From positions 1-38,188 of the forward strand of contig NZ_JAQWTM010000035.1 of NCBI RefSeq assembly GCF_029242675.1: 38,188 nt of DNA. Reading direction: 5' to 3'. Below the pieces are notes generated by a model. That model worked only from the letters and a program-made list of their open reading frames with translations, had not been told where the DNA came from and made no database searches. This DNA comes from Flavobacterium sp. (GTDB taxonomy: Bacteria; Bacteroidota; Bacteroidia; Flavobacteriales; Flavobacteriaceae). Shown piece after piece: positions 11,022 to 18,247 of this stretch (its first letter is position 1; each line of letters opens with the position of its first letter). Both the position numbers and the translations under genes were made by a program.

Positions 11022-11457
11022 AACATATAGGTTATATAAGTTTTCTTGCCAGTGTTTCTGTACTTAAAATTTAAACATATAAGTCATATAAGTGTTGCTG
11101 TATTTAAATCTTAAAACACATAAGTCATATAAGCTATTTGTGATAAATTTCTTGGGTGTATTAAAAACCGTCATGAATTGAAACCTAAAAAACTTAAATG
11201 ACTTATATGGTTCAAAAACAACTACACCATAAAACTTAAGTGATATATATGGTTCAAAACAGCTTACACCATAAGACTTACATGGTTCAAAAACAACTTA
11301 AACCATAAGACTTAAATGATTTATATCGTTCAAAAACAACTTACTCCATAAAACTTAAATGACTTATATGGTTTAATAACAGCTTACACCATAAAACTTA
11401 AGTAATATATATGGTTCAAAAACAACTACACCATAAAACTTATATGACTTATATGTT
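11022..11457. repeat. Inverted array of ~42-bp intergenic repeats
   Basis: The gap between two minus-strand genes is filled by repeats. The right part (11193-11457) holds seven units beginning at about 11193, 11235, 11277, 11311, 11354, 11397 and 11439, with a 42-43 bp period (one 34-bp unit). They share CTTAAATGACTTATATGGTT followed by CAAAAACAACTTACACCATA. The left part holds three units in the opposite orientation, at about 11022, 11074 and 11115. The left AACATATAAGTCATATAAGT (11074-11093) is the exact reverse complement of 11438-11457. No gene or promoter is visible inside. Repeats of this look are, to my knowledge, common between flavobacterial genes; function unknown. Confidence 0.85.
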
Positions 11458-11477
11458 AAAAAAAATTCTTTTAGAAA

Positions 11478-12545
11478 CTACTTTTTAGCGCGTTCGTATT
11501 GCTTTGGCCAAGTAATTTCAGCTTCTAAATCATGTGCAAAAGTCAGGGCTAAATTAGGATCACGCAATGACTCTCTGGCAAACAAAACCATATCGGCTTT
11601 GCCTGACGCCACTATTTCTTCGGCTTGTTTGGCTTCGGTGATTAAACCAACAGCTCCCGTTAAAATTCCGGCTTGTGATTTTATTTGATCTGCAAAAGGA
11701 ACTTGGTAGTTAGGTCCAACAGGTATTTTTTGGTGTGAAACCAACGCACCTGAAGAAACATCAATTAAATCAACCCCTTTCTCTTTTAGAATTTTAGAAA
11801 GTGCTACCGATTCTTCGGCGTTCCAGCCACCTTCAGCCCAATCCGTTGCCGATATTCGTACGAATAAAGGTAAGTTAGACGGCCATTCCGTTTGTACCGC
11901 TTCTACTACTTCTAGGGTAAGGCGAATGCGGTTTTCAAAACTCCCTCCGTAATTGTCTGTTCGCACATTCGATAAAGGCGACAAAAATTGGTGCAGTAAA
12001 TAACCGTGTGCTGCATGAATTTCAATCACTTTATAACCGGCTTGCACTGCTCTTTTGGTCGCGGTTGTAAAATCGGTAATCACTTTTTGAATCGCTTCGC
12101 TATCCATGGCAACTGGCATTGCTTCGTTATCATGGTACCCAATCGCTGATGGGGCCACCGTTTGCCATCCACCTTGAGGGGCATCTAATTTTTTATTGCC
12201 ATTCCACGGAGCCGAAACACTCGCCTTACGACCAGCATGCGCTAGTTGTATTCCGGGAACCGAGTTTTGACCACTAATAAACTGATTGATTTGTTGCAGC
12301 TTTTCAATATGTTCGTCTTTCCATATCCCCAAATCTTCTGGCGAAATACGACCTTCTGGCGAAACCGCTGTTGCTTCTTGAATAATTAAACTTACACCTC
12401 CAATTGCGCGACTTCCAAGGTGAACAAGGTGCCAATCATTAGCAAAACCATCTATGGCCGAATATTGGCACATGGGTGCAATGGCGATGCGGTTTTTAAA
12501 ATTAATGTCTTTTATTTGAAGGGAAGTAAATAATGTAGTACTCAT
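11478..12545 (-). CDS. NADH:flavin oxidoreductase / Old Yellow Enzyme, YqjM (NamA)-like
   Basis: This is an FMN-dependent ene-reductase that reduces activated C=C bonds using NAD(P)H. Seen: a single TIM barrel of 355 aa, with C26 and Y28 (APMCQYS) at the same numbers as in Bacillus YqjM, marking the thermophilic-like OYE class. IQLAHAGRKAS is present, as is the substrate-binding HAAHGYLLHQFLSPLSN with its two His and Tyr, and RTDNYGGSFENR. Physiological role is probably detoxification of electrophiles. It stands alone between the repeat array and the divergent rseP gene. The ATG at 12545 gives the standard N-terminus. Confidence 0.93.
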   Translation of the reverse strand: MSTTLFTSLQIKDINFKNRIAIAPMCQYSAIDGFANDWHLVHLGSRAIGGVSLIIQEATAVSPEGRISPEDLGIWKDEHIEKLQQINQFISGQNSVPGIQLAHAGRKASVSAPWNGNKKLDAPQGGWQTVAPSAIGYHDNEAMPVAMDSEAIQKVITDFTTATKRAVQAGYKVIEIHAAHGYLLHQFLSPLSNVRTDNYGGSFENRIRLTLEVVEAVQTEWPSNLPLFVRISATDWAEGGWNAEESVALSKILKEKGVDLIDVSSGALVSHQKIPVGPNYQVPFADQIKSQAGILTGAVGLITEAKQAEEIVASGKADMVLFARESLRDPNLALTFAHDLEAEITWPKQYERAKK

Positions 12546-12721
12546 ATTCTATTGTAATTTATGGTGTGAGGCACGACCTGGGTTAAACAAAAAGCTTTTT
12601 ACCGTTTTAAACAAACGCGTTCGTGCTTTAAAAATTTAAAAAGTAAAGTTAGTAGACAATCCGCAAAGGATCATTCAAAAATCATTAATTAACAAACATT
12701 TAAACTCTTGTGGAATAATTA

Positions 12722-12755
12722 TTGCAAAATAAACAAATAGAAAACCTTACTTTTG
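12722..12755 (+). promoter_or_regulatory. Promoter of rseP
   Basis: TTG at 12722-12724, a 23-bp spacer and TACTTTTG at 12748-12755 match the Bacteroidetes -33/-7 pattern. The box is 28 bp before the ATG. The spacer is at the long end of the accepted range. Confidence 0.6.
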
Positions 12756-12783
12756 TGAGTTGTATAAGAATTAAAATTAAAAA

Positions 12784-14127
12784 ATGGATCTATTTATCAA
12801 GCTTTCTCAATTTTTATTGAGCTTATCATTACTTATTATCTTGCACGAATTAGGACATTTTATTCCTGCTAAATTGTTTAAAACTAGAGTCGAAAAATTT
12901 TACTTGTTTTTTGACGTTAAATATTCCCTACTAAAAAAGAAAATTGGCGAAACTGAATACGGTATTGGATGGTTACCACTGGGTGGTTACGTAAAAATAT
13001 CAGGTATGATCGACGAGAGTATGGACAAAGAGCAAATGGCTTTGCCCCCACAACCCTGGGAGTTCCGCTCTAAACCAGCGTACCAGCGTTTGATTATCAT
13101 GCTTGGTGGTGTTACGGTTAACTTTATCTTGGCTTTTATTATTTATATCGGAATGGCATTTGCTTACGGCGACACTTATGTGGCTAGTACCGATTTTAAA
13201 GACGGGATGTTAATCGAGAATCCAGTAATGCTTAAAGCAGGTTTTAAAACCGGTGACAAATTTCTTGCTGCTGATGGCAAACCAATCGAACGATTTGATA
13301 ATGACATCAACATGACCATTATCATGGCTAAAAAAGTGTTGGTGGAACGCAACGGAATCCAACAAGAAATTACGATGCCTATTGATTTAGTAGATCAATT
13401 GTCTAAATACGAAAAAGGATCCTTGATCGCTACTCGTACTCCTTTTGTAGTTGGTGCTGTTGCTGAAAACTCTCCCAACACTAATTTACTACCTAAAGAC
13501 ATCATTACTTCTTTAAACGGTAAATCTACTCGCTACTTTGATCAAGCTGCTGCCATTTTAGAGAGTAACAAAGGTAAAACCATTCCGGCAACAATTGTAC
13601 GCGATTTAAAACCCCAAAATATCACCCTAATTGTTTCTAAAGAAGGTAAATTAGAGGTTCAACCAGGAGGGGTAAGTCTAGAATCACTTGAGAAATTAGG
13701 CTATTATAAAGTAAGCAAAAAAGAATACAGCTTTGCCGAAGCGATTCCAGTAGGACTTATTAAAGGTAAAGACCAGTTGATCGGATATGGAAAACAATTA
13801 AAAATGATTTTTAGTCCAAGCACCGGTGCGTACAAACAAGTGGGTGGATTCAAAGCAATTTTCGACATCTTTCCGGAGACTTGGAGTTGGGAAACTTTCT
13901 GGAGAATCACGGCTTTGCTATCGATTATGCTAGGAGTTATGAACTTATTACCTATTCCGGCACTTGATGGTGGTCACGTAATGTTTTTATTATACGAAAT
14001 ATTTTCAGGTAAAAAACCATCTGACAAATTCCTAGAGAACGCACAAATGGTTGGTTTTGTTTTACTTATCACACTGTTACTATTTGCTAACGGAAACGAT
14101 ATTTACAAATCGATTATAGGGAAGTAA
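12784..14127 (+). CDS. rseP: RIP metalloprotease RseP (site-2 protease)
   Basis: This is an inner-membrane zinc protease that cleaves membrane-spanning anti-sigma factors and remnant signal peptides. Seen: a first membrane helix carrying HELGH (H21, E22, H25), the GGYVKISGM segment, a second membrane helix (MLGGVTVNFILAFIIYIGMAF), PDZ-like regions (about 140-300), and the C-terminal membrane core with NLLPIPALDGGH, where D395 is the third zinc ligand. The length of 447 aa is normal for the family. It is a single gene with its own promoter. No anti-sigma factor partner is encoded in the window. Confidence 0.96.
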   Translation: MDLFIKLSQFLLSLSLLIILHELGHFIPAKLFKTRVEKFYLFFDVKYSLLKKKIGETEYGIGWLPLGGYVKISGMIDESMDKEQMALPPQPWEFRSKPAYQRLIIMLGGVTVNFILAFIIYIGMAFAYGDTYVASTDFKDGMLIENPVMLKAGFKTGDKFLAADGKPIERFDNDINMTIIMAKKVLVERNGIQQEITMPIDLVDQLSKYEKGSLIATRTPFVVGAVAENSPNTNLLPKDIITSLNGKSTRYFDQAAAILESNKGKTIPATIVRDLKPQNITLIVSKEGKLEVQPGGVSLESLEKLGYYKVSKKEYSFAEAIPVGLIKGKDQLIGYGKQLKMIFSPSTGAYKQVGGFKAIFDIFPETWSWETFWRITALLSIMLGVMNLLPIPALDGGHVMFLLYEIFSGKKPSDKFLENAQMVGFVLLITLLLFANGNDIYKSIIGK

Positions 14128-14154
14128 AAAAAATAAAAAAAAGTTGAATTTTTA

Positions 14155-14185
14155 TTTGCACAAATCAAATGATAGCCTATCTTTG
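14155..14185 (+). promoter_or_regulatory. Promoter of tRNA-Asn
   Basis: TTTG at 14155-14158, a 19-bp spacer and TATCTTTG at 14178-14185 give the best -33/-7 match in the window. The expected start near 14192 leaves a leader of about 75 nt before the mature tRNA. Confidence 0.75.
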
Positions 14186-14266
14186 CACCGCTTTACAACT
14201 GAAACGAATATCAGAATAAAGCAACAACAAAGATTTAAAAGTTCATACAAATAACAATATACATTT

Positions 14267-14340
14267 TCCTTCTTAGCTCAGTTGGTTAGAGCATCTGACT
14301 GTTAATCAGAGGGTCCTTGGTTCGAGCCCAAGAGAGGGAG
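14267..14340 (+). tRNA. tRNA-Asn (anticodon GTT)
   Basis: The full cloverleaf can be read. The acceptor TCCTTCT pairs with AGAGGGA (one G-U), the D arm is GCTC...GAGC, the anticodon stem TCTGA/TCAGA encloses CTGTTAA with anticodon GTT, the variable loop is GGGTC, and the T stem CTTGG/CCAAG encloses TTCGAGC. The discriminator base is G at 14340. CCA is not encoded. A terminator follows directly. Confidence 0.97.
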
Positions 14341-14346
14341 CTTTTT

Positions 14347-14377
14347 AAAACCTGATACGAAAGTATCAGGTTTTTTT
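14347..14377 (+). terminator. Intrinsic terminator after tRNA-Asn
   Basis: The stem AACCTGATAC / GTATCAGGTT has a GAAA loop followed by a run of T. It begins 7 bp after the mature tRNA end. Confidence 0.92.
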
Positions 14378-14421
14378 GTGGCCTATTGTGGCGAGAAGTT
14401 TATCCTGAATTTATTTCGGGA

Positions 14422-14447
14422 AGCCCAAGAGAGGGAGCTTTTTAAAA
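14422..14447 (+). repeat. Direct repeat of the tRNA-Asn 3' end
   Basis: These 26 bases (AGCCCAAGAGAGGGAGCTTT and onward to AAAA) repeat 14325-14350 exactly. That covers part of the T loop, half of the T stem, the 3' acceptor strand and the start of the trailer. The sequence upstream of this copy does not form a tRNA, and the copy is followed by its own different terminator. It is either a degraded tandem tRNA copy or an attachment-site-like scar. Confidence 0.85.
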
Positions 14448-14476
14448 AGACTTTACAGCAATGTAAGGTCTTTTTT
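14444..14476 (+). terminator. Second terminator hairpin behind the tRNA 3'-end copy
   Basis: AAGACTTTACA / TGTAAGGTCTT (11 bp with one G-U) has a GCAA loop and a T6 tail. Its 5' arm is identical over at least 11 bases to the hairpin at 16825-16866. Confidence 0.8.
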
Positions 14477-14512
14477 GTTTTATATACCGTTCTCTATTTT
14501 AATCTTCTGTTG

Positions 14513-14660
14513 TTTTTGGGAGCTACTTCCTGCCTTTCATTACATTCTTATTTATAGACCTTGCTTTTCTAAGGCATACAAGGAGCTTTTTACAGTCGCT
14601 CTTGTATACCGCGAAAAACAGCGGCCTATTGCATAAGGAATTCCATTGCAGTCAGGGCTA
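14513..14660 (+). repeat. Dispersed intergenic repeat, copy C (long form)
   Basis: It begins TTTTTGGGAGCTACTTCCTG and ends CATTGCAGTCAGGGCTA. The inner part has CAAGGAGCTTTTTACAGTCG followed by CTCTTGTA, matching copy D closely. It lies just downstream of the tRNA-Asn terminators in the same orientation as the tRNA. The remaining sequence up to the amidase start (14661-14979) is AT-rich, with no gene or clear promoter seen. Confidence 0.75.
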
Positions 14661-14979
14661 GGAAATCTCAATTTTAAAAGAAGTTTTGTTTACTGTTGGC
14701 TATTTAATTTTCAAAATACTACTTCTGCTTTTACAGTCACTCTGCTACAATGGTACAATACAAGTTTATCTTTAGGTTACTATGAATCCTCTAAAGATTT
14801 CATTATTTTTAACAACAACTAAAGACTAGTGCTTTTGCTCGTACTAAATGAATTTAATTTCTTTTCTATAAAAAAAGCTAACCGCTTTGATTCAATTAGC
14901 TTCTTTGTAGTACTTAGTGTAAAAACAAACCCAAACTAAACCAAAAACAACCAAACTATAATCCTAATATTTAAATCAT

Positions 14980-16623
14980 ATGAAGAAAATTCTTTTCCTC
15001 TCTCTATTTTTTATATTGGCTTGTAAGCCAACTCAAAAAACGGTTATTCCAGCTTGGACTCCGTATGACGAAACCGAAGAGCTCGCTAAAAACGCCACCC
15101 ACGCATCCACGAGAATGCAATACAAGTTGATCCAATCTAAAATTTTGGATAAAAATGCAATTTGGAAAAACATAGCGCAACAATTAGGTTCTTTTTCGGA
15201 AGCCGATTATCAAAGGCTAAAACCACTTATTTTAGAACAAAACATTCCTACCATTCAATCCCATATTCAATCAGGCAGTTTGAGCTACGAACAATTAACA
15301 CAATGGTATTTATACCGAATCGTGAAATTTGAGAATGACAAAGACAAAATGCTCAACGCCATCATTGCCATTAACCCAAATGCCGTTCAGGAAGCAAGAA
15401 AAAGAGATAAAAGCAAATCCAATACAAACCATCCCATTTACGGTATTCCCATACTCGTAAAAGACAATGTAAACGTCGCAGGCATGCCTACCACCGCTGG
15501 CACACACTTGCTGCGCAACAATATCGCTGCTGATGCTTTCATCATTACGCAACTAAAAAGTCAAGGCGCTATTATTTTAGGAAAAACAAACCTGAACGAA
15601 TGGGCCAATTTCCTTCACCTTTCGGGTCCTAATGGTTATAGCGCCGTAGGAGGACAAACACTCAATCCCTATGGACGTAAACTATTCGATACCGGTGGTT
15701 CAAGCGCAGGAAGTGGTGTAGCTGTAGCTGCTAATTATGCCGCAGCCGCTGTGGGAACTGAGACTTCGGGCTCTATTCTTTCTCCTTCTTGGCAAAATTC
15801 AGTTATTGGTCTAAAACCAACTACGGGTTTACTAAGTCGAACCGGTATTATTCCCATATCGAGCACACTGGATACGCCAGGACCAATGACAAAAAACACA
15901 ACGGATAGCGCCATCCTTCTTTCGGCCATGAGTGGCCAAGACCTGAATGATTCTGCTAGCAAGAACAATCCAAAAAACACAAACTACCTCGAGAGTTTAA
16001 AGAAGGGTTCACTCGAAGGATTGCGATTTGGCGCCATTAAAAACTTTTTAGGAGATTCTATCTACAAGCAAAGCATTAATACCATAATCAAGTTGGGCGG
16101 TATTGTGGTTGAGTATGAACCTGAACCTATGAATTTTGACGGATTTGGTACGATACTTACTGCCGACATGAAAGTAGATCTCCCTGCTTACCTCAATAAA
16201 TATGCAGCTGCAGACCTAACTAGCAAATCGATTGCTGCAATCATCGCCTACAATAACAGCGATCCAGCACTGAAAATTCCTTATGGTCAAGGTCGTTTTG
16301 ATGGCATGTTAACAGACACCACTTCTGCCGAAGAATTAGTACTTATCAAAGCCAAAGTCAGAAAAGAAGGCGTTACATTTTTTGAAACGCCCATGGTAAA
16401 ATACCAGCTCGATGCCATCTTATCCATAAACAATAACAACGCAGGTCAAGCCGCAGCGGCCAATTACCCTTGCTTAACTATTCCTATGGGATACAAAACT
16501 ACAGGTGAACCTTGGGGACTTACCTTTATAACCAGACCCTATCAAGAAGAGCGCCTTTTACAAATGGGAATTGCCTTTGAAAAAGCAACCAAAATCCGAA
16601 AGGCACCTCAAGCATACAATTAG
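14980..16623 (+). CDS. Amidase signature family lipoprotein
   Basis: This is a hydrolase of amide bonds with the Ser-cisSer-Lys triad, anchored in the envelope. Seen: a lipoprotein signal peptide with lipobox FILAC, a helical spacer (about 20-125), and then the amidase domain with K161 (ILVKDN), S241 in GGSSAGSG and S265 in TETSGSI. The spacing of 24 residues between the two serines equals that in FAAH. C-terminal family features such as NYPCLTIPMGY are also present. Total length 547 aa. The natural substrate is not clear; peptide or acyl amides are typical. The gene is monocistronic, flanked by repeats and hairpins. Confidence 0.92.
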   Translation: MKKILFLSLFFILACKPTQKTVIPAWTPYDETEELAKNATHASTRMQYKLIQSKILDKNAIWKNIAQQLGSFSEADYQRLKPLILEQNIPTIQSHIQSGSLSYEQLTQWYLYRIVKFENDKDKMLNAIIAINPNAVQEARKRDKSKSNTNHPIYGIPILVKDNVNVAGMPTTAGTHLLRNNIAADAFIITQLKSQGAIILGKTNLNEWANFLHLSGPNGYSAVGGQTLNPYGRKLFDTGGSSAGSGVAVAANYAAAAVGTETSGSILSPSWQNSVIGLKPTTGLLSRTGIIPISSTLDTPGPMTKNTTDSAILLSAMSGQDLNDSASKNNPKNTNYLESLKKGSLEGLRFGAIKNFLGDSIYKQSINTIIKLGGIVVEYEPEPMNFDGFGTILTADMKVDLPAYLNKYAAADLTSKSIAAIIAYNNSDPALKIPYGQGRFDGMLTDTTSAEELVLIKAKVRKEGVTFFETPMVKYQLDAILSINNNNAGQAAAANYPCLTIPMGYKTTGEPWGLTFITRPYQEERLLQMGIAFEKATKIRKAPQAYN

Positions 16624-16824
16624 GTTTACATTTGTCCCAACTATAAAACTATTAGCTAATAGATCCTACTTATATTGGTTACAGCTCCGCTCGAAAGCAG
16701 GAAAAAGCAAGTTACATTGCCGCCTAAAAACTACTGCATCATCCGGGATCGACCTAAAGTGACTAAAAAAACAGAAAGTGGAGCATCGCACCACAACTAC
16801 CAATAATCAGGATTCGCTTAAATT

Positions 16825-16866
16825 AAAAAAGACTTTACACTGCTGTAAAGTCTTATTTGTTTTTAA
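16825..16866. terminator. Terminator-like hairpin downstream of the amidase gene
   Basis: This is a perfect 11-bp stem AAGACTTTACA / TGTAAAGTCTT with a CTGC loop, an A6 run on the left and a T-rich right flank. It could work on either strand, better on the minus. Its arm matches the hairpin at 14444-14476. Confidence 0.65.
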
Positions 16867-17035
16867 ATACTTCAGGTAAAAAATTAGCCATAATGAGAAT
16901 CATTGCTGCTTTGGATTCTAAAAAACCACTAAACCAATAGCATAGTTGCACTACTATATAATCCGACTCTCATAAACTACCTAGCCATAAAACCGGCAAA
17001 GCGGGCCTTAGACAATCCGTTTGCGATTATAGGTC

Positions 17036-17073
17036 AAACAAAAAACGGCTCCGCCCTAAAGCACAACCGTTTT
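17036..17073 (-). terminator. Intrinsic terminator of the DUF2452 gene
   Basis: On the minus strand AAAACGG(TT) pairs with (AG)CCGTTTT, followed by a T-run. It lies about 60 bp after the stop codon. Confidence 0.6.
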
Positions 17074-17133
17074 ACAAACAAATCAATAAACTAAAACTAT
17101 GCAGTGCCCAAAGCACAATCTAATTTTATATTT

Positions 17134-17553
17134 TTAAAAAACAGAACGCTCCTCAGCTTTCAAATGAATCCATTTTTTATCACTATTCAGTTTAAAAGTA
17201 CCTATGTGTTCGCGGTTCCATTCTTGGGGCGAAATCAAGGATAAAAAGTTCACACCCGCCGCATCGCGGTACAAATGATAAATCTCGCCTATGACCGGCT
17301 CAAACGAAAACTTAGCGCTGTACACCAACTCATTCCATTCGTATTCCTCCATCAGCTGCTGGTATTGCAACTTCAGCTCGTTAAATTTCAACTCCAGTTC
17401 CTTATTCACCGTAGTAATCCCTCTACTCTTCCACGACACTAAATCATCCACCCTAATCACAGGCGCACCCACCGTTGTAGCATAAGGCAATACATTAGCA
17501 TTGTATCCCTCCTCTGCAGAGTACACAATGTTATCTGGTTTTTTATTTTCCAT
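17134..17553 (-). CDS. DUF2452 domain protein
   Basis: This is a small soluble protein found across Bacteroidetes; function unknown. Seen: the family N-terminus KKPDNIVYSAEEGYNA, then YATTVGAPVIRVDD and SWKSRGI, a charged helix (KELELKFNELKLQYQQLMEEYEWN), and a C-terminal part with EPVIGEIYHLYR and FLSLISPQEW. The last part looks like a beta-rich segment that positions conserved aromatics. No signal peptide is present. The ORF track starts four codons earlier at 17565. The -7 box at 17574-17581 would leave almost no leader for that start, so the ATG at 17553 (MENKKPDN) is preferred. Confidence 0.88.
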   Translation of the reverse strand: MENKKPDNIVYSAEEGYNANVLPYATTVGAPVIRVDDLVSWKSRGITTVNKELELKFNELKLQYQQLMEEYEWNELVYSAKFSFEPVIGEIYHLYRDAAGVNFLSLISPQEWNREHIGTFKLNSDKKWIHLKAEERSVF

Positions 17554-17573
17554 TTTGTTTATCATTTACATTG

Positions 17574-17607
17574 CAAAGTTAAACAAAAAATTAAAACCGA
17601 AACCCAA
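17574..17607 (-). promoter_or_regulatory. Promoter of the DUF2452 gene
   Basis: On the minus strand, TTG, a 23-bp spacer and TAACTTTG (17574-17581) match the Bacteroidetes pattern. The position favours the start codon at 17553. Confidence 0.6.
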
Positions 17608-17749
17608 TCTTACCATTTTCAGTACCTAAAATATAATTTTGATGTTACTCTCTAAAACCAAAAACAGTTAAAAGCCATGATATTCAACAAAGTCGCATTT
17701 TTTAGTATCAAAAAATAGCATATTATCATTTATTTAGCCTAAATTTTAC

Positions 17750-17757
17750 TACTTTTG
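17750..17757 (+). promoter_or_regulatory. -7 box TACTTTTG of the candidate ncRNA
   Basis: This is a full TAnnTTTG match in a region with no downstream ORF before the terminator at 17902. No convincing TTG -33 element is seen, so strength is uncertain. Confidence 0.5.
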
Positions 17758-17763
17758 TACCAA

Positions 17764-17932
17764 TCTTAAAAATTTTAATAGCCGTAAAAAACCTTTTGGT
17801 GTTTACAAATAATCCTATAATAAGGCAAATCGGCTCACTGCAGCAGTAGTTGAAATAAAATACAATACCAAAACCGCAATTTAGTTAATGCATTTGCAGT
17901 TAAGACCATCCTTCACCGGGTGGTCTTTTTTT
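17764..17932 (+). ncRNA. Candidate structured small RNA
   Basis: A -7 box, about 140 nt without an ORF and a strong terminator form a complete transcription unit. Pairings seen include AGCCG (17780-17784) with CGGCT (17831-17835), which encloses a hairpin with a CC-TTTT-GG tip. ACTGCA (17837-17842) pairs with TGCAGT (17895-17900), just before the terminator stem. It does not show the SRP, tmRNA or RNase P core sequences. A 6S-like or other flavobacterial RNA class is possible, but I cannot identify it. The 5' end is estimated from the promoter box. Confidence 0.5.
17902..17932 (+). terminator. Intrinsic terminator of the candidate ncRNA
   Basis: AAGACCATCC / GGGTGGTCTT (10 bp, one G-U) has a TTCACC loop followed by T7. 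Confidence 0.88.
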
Positions 17933-17948
17933 ATGCTCAACAGTTTAG

Positions 17949-18095
17949 TTTTTAGGAGCAATTCCCGCCCTCCGCTTCACTCTGTTTTGTACCGCTTTGT
18001 TTTTTAAGGACCGCAAGGAGCTTCTTGCAGTCGCTCTTGCAGCCCAAAAAAACTACAGCCGCCCTGCAACAGGAGTTTCGCTAGGGTCGGGGCTA
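17949..18095 (+). repeat. Dispersed intergenic repeat, copy D (long form)
   Basis: It begins TTTTTAGGAGCAATTCCCGC and ends GGGTCGGGGCTA. The inner GCAAGGAGCTTCTTGCAGTC followed by GCTCTTGCA matches copy C with only a few changes. It starts 17 bp after the ncRNA terminator, in the same orientation, and separates it from the methyltransferase promoter. Confidence 0.75.
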
Positions 18096-18140
18096 GGGGA
18101 ATCGATTTTTAAAACAATGTATATTATTACAAATTAATAT

Positions 18141-18148
18141 ATATTTGC
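18141..18148 (+). promoter_or_regulatory. -7 box TATATTTG upstream of the defence-like cassette
   Basis: This is a full TAnnTTTG match about 100 bp before the methyltransferase ATG. No clear -33 TTG. The leader of about 90 nt is longer than for other genes here and could carry regulation. AAGGA about 10 nt before the ATG is a usable Shine-Dalgarno site. Confidence 0.5.
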
Positions 18149-18247
18149 ATAGAGGCGAACGTCCATTAGATAATAATTGTACATTTTAAAAGTATACGGA
18201 ACAATCTAAAAAAACGAACAATATAACAATGCAAGGAAAATTAAATT

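Larger units (their letters stand above)
16624..17133. other. Intergenic region between convergent amidase and DUF2452 genes
   Basis: These 510 bp contain no supported gene. The 63-aa frame at 16571-16762 is a shadow overlapping the amidase. Two hairpins are present (listed separately). The rest shows no repeat or promoter that I can defend. Confidence 0.5.

Noticed and set aside
11022-11457. CRISPR-like array
   Set aside because: The period of about 42 bp is constant but the whole unit repeats; there are no unique spacers between constant repeats, orientation switches within the array, and no cas genes are nearby.
16571-16762. 63-aa plus-strand ORF at the end of the amidase gene
   Set aside because: It overlaps the amidase end in another frame, and the translated sequence shows no family features.
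17764-17932. Identity of the candidate ncRNA as SRP RNA, tmRNA or RNase P RNA
   Set aside because: The conserved core sequences of these RNAs (for example the GGAA tetraloop region of SRP RNA) are absent and the length does not fit tmRNA or RNase P.
14513-18095. Copies C and D as ends of a transposon carrying the amidase and DUF2452 genes
   Set aside because: They are direct repeats of a family also found at 8.4 and 36.0 kb, no transposase lies between them, and no target-site duplication was seen.
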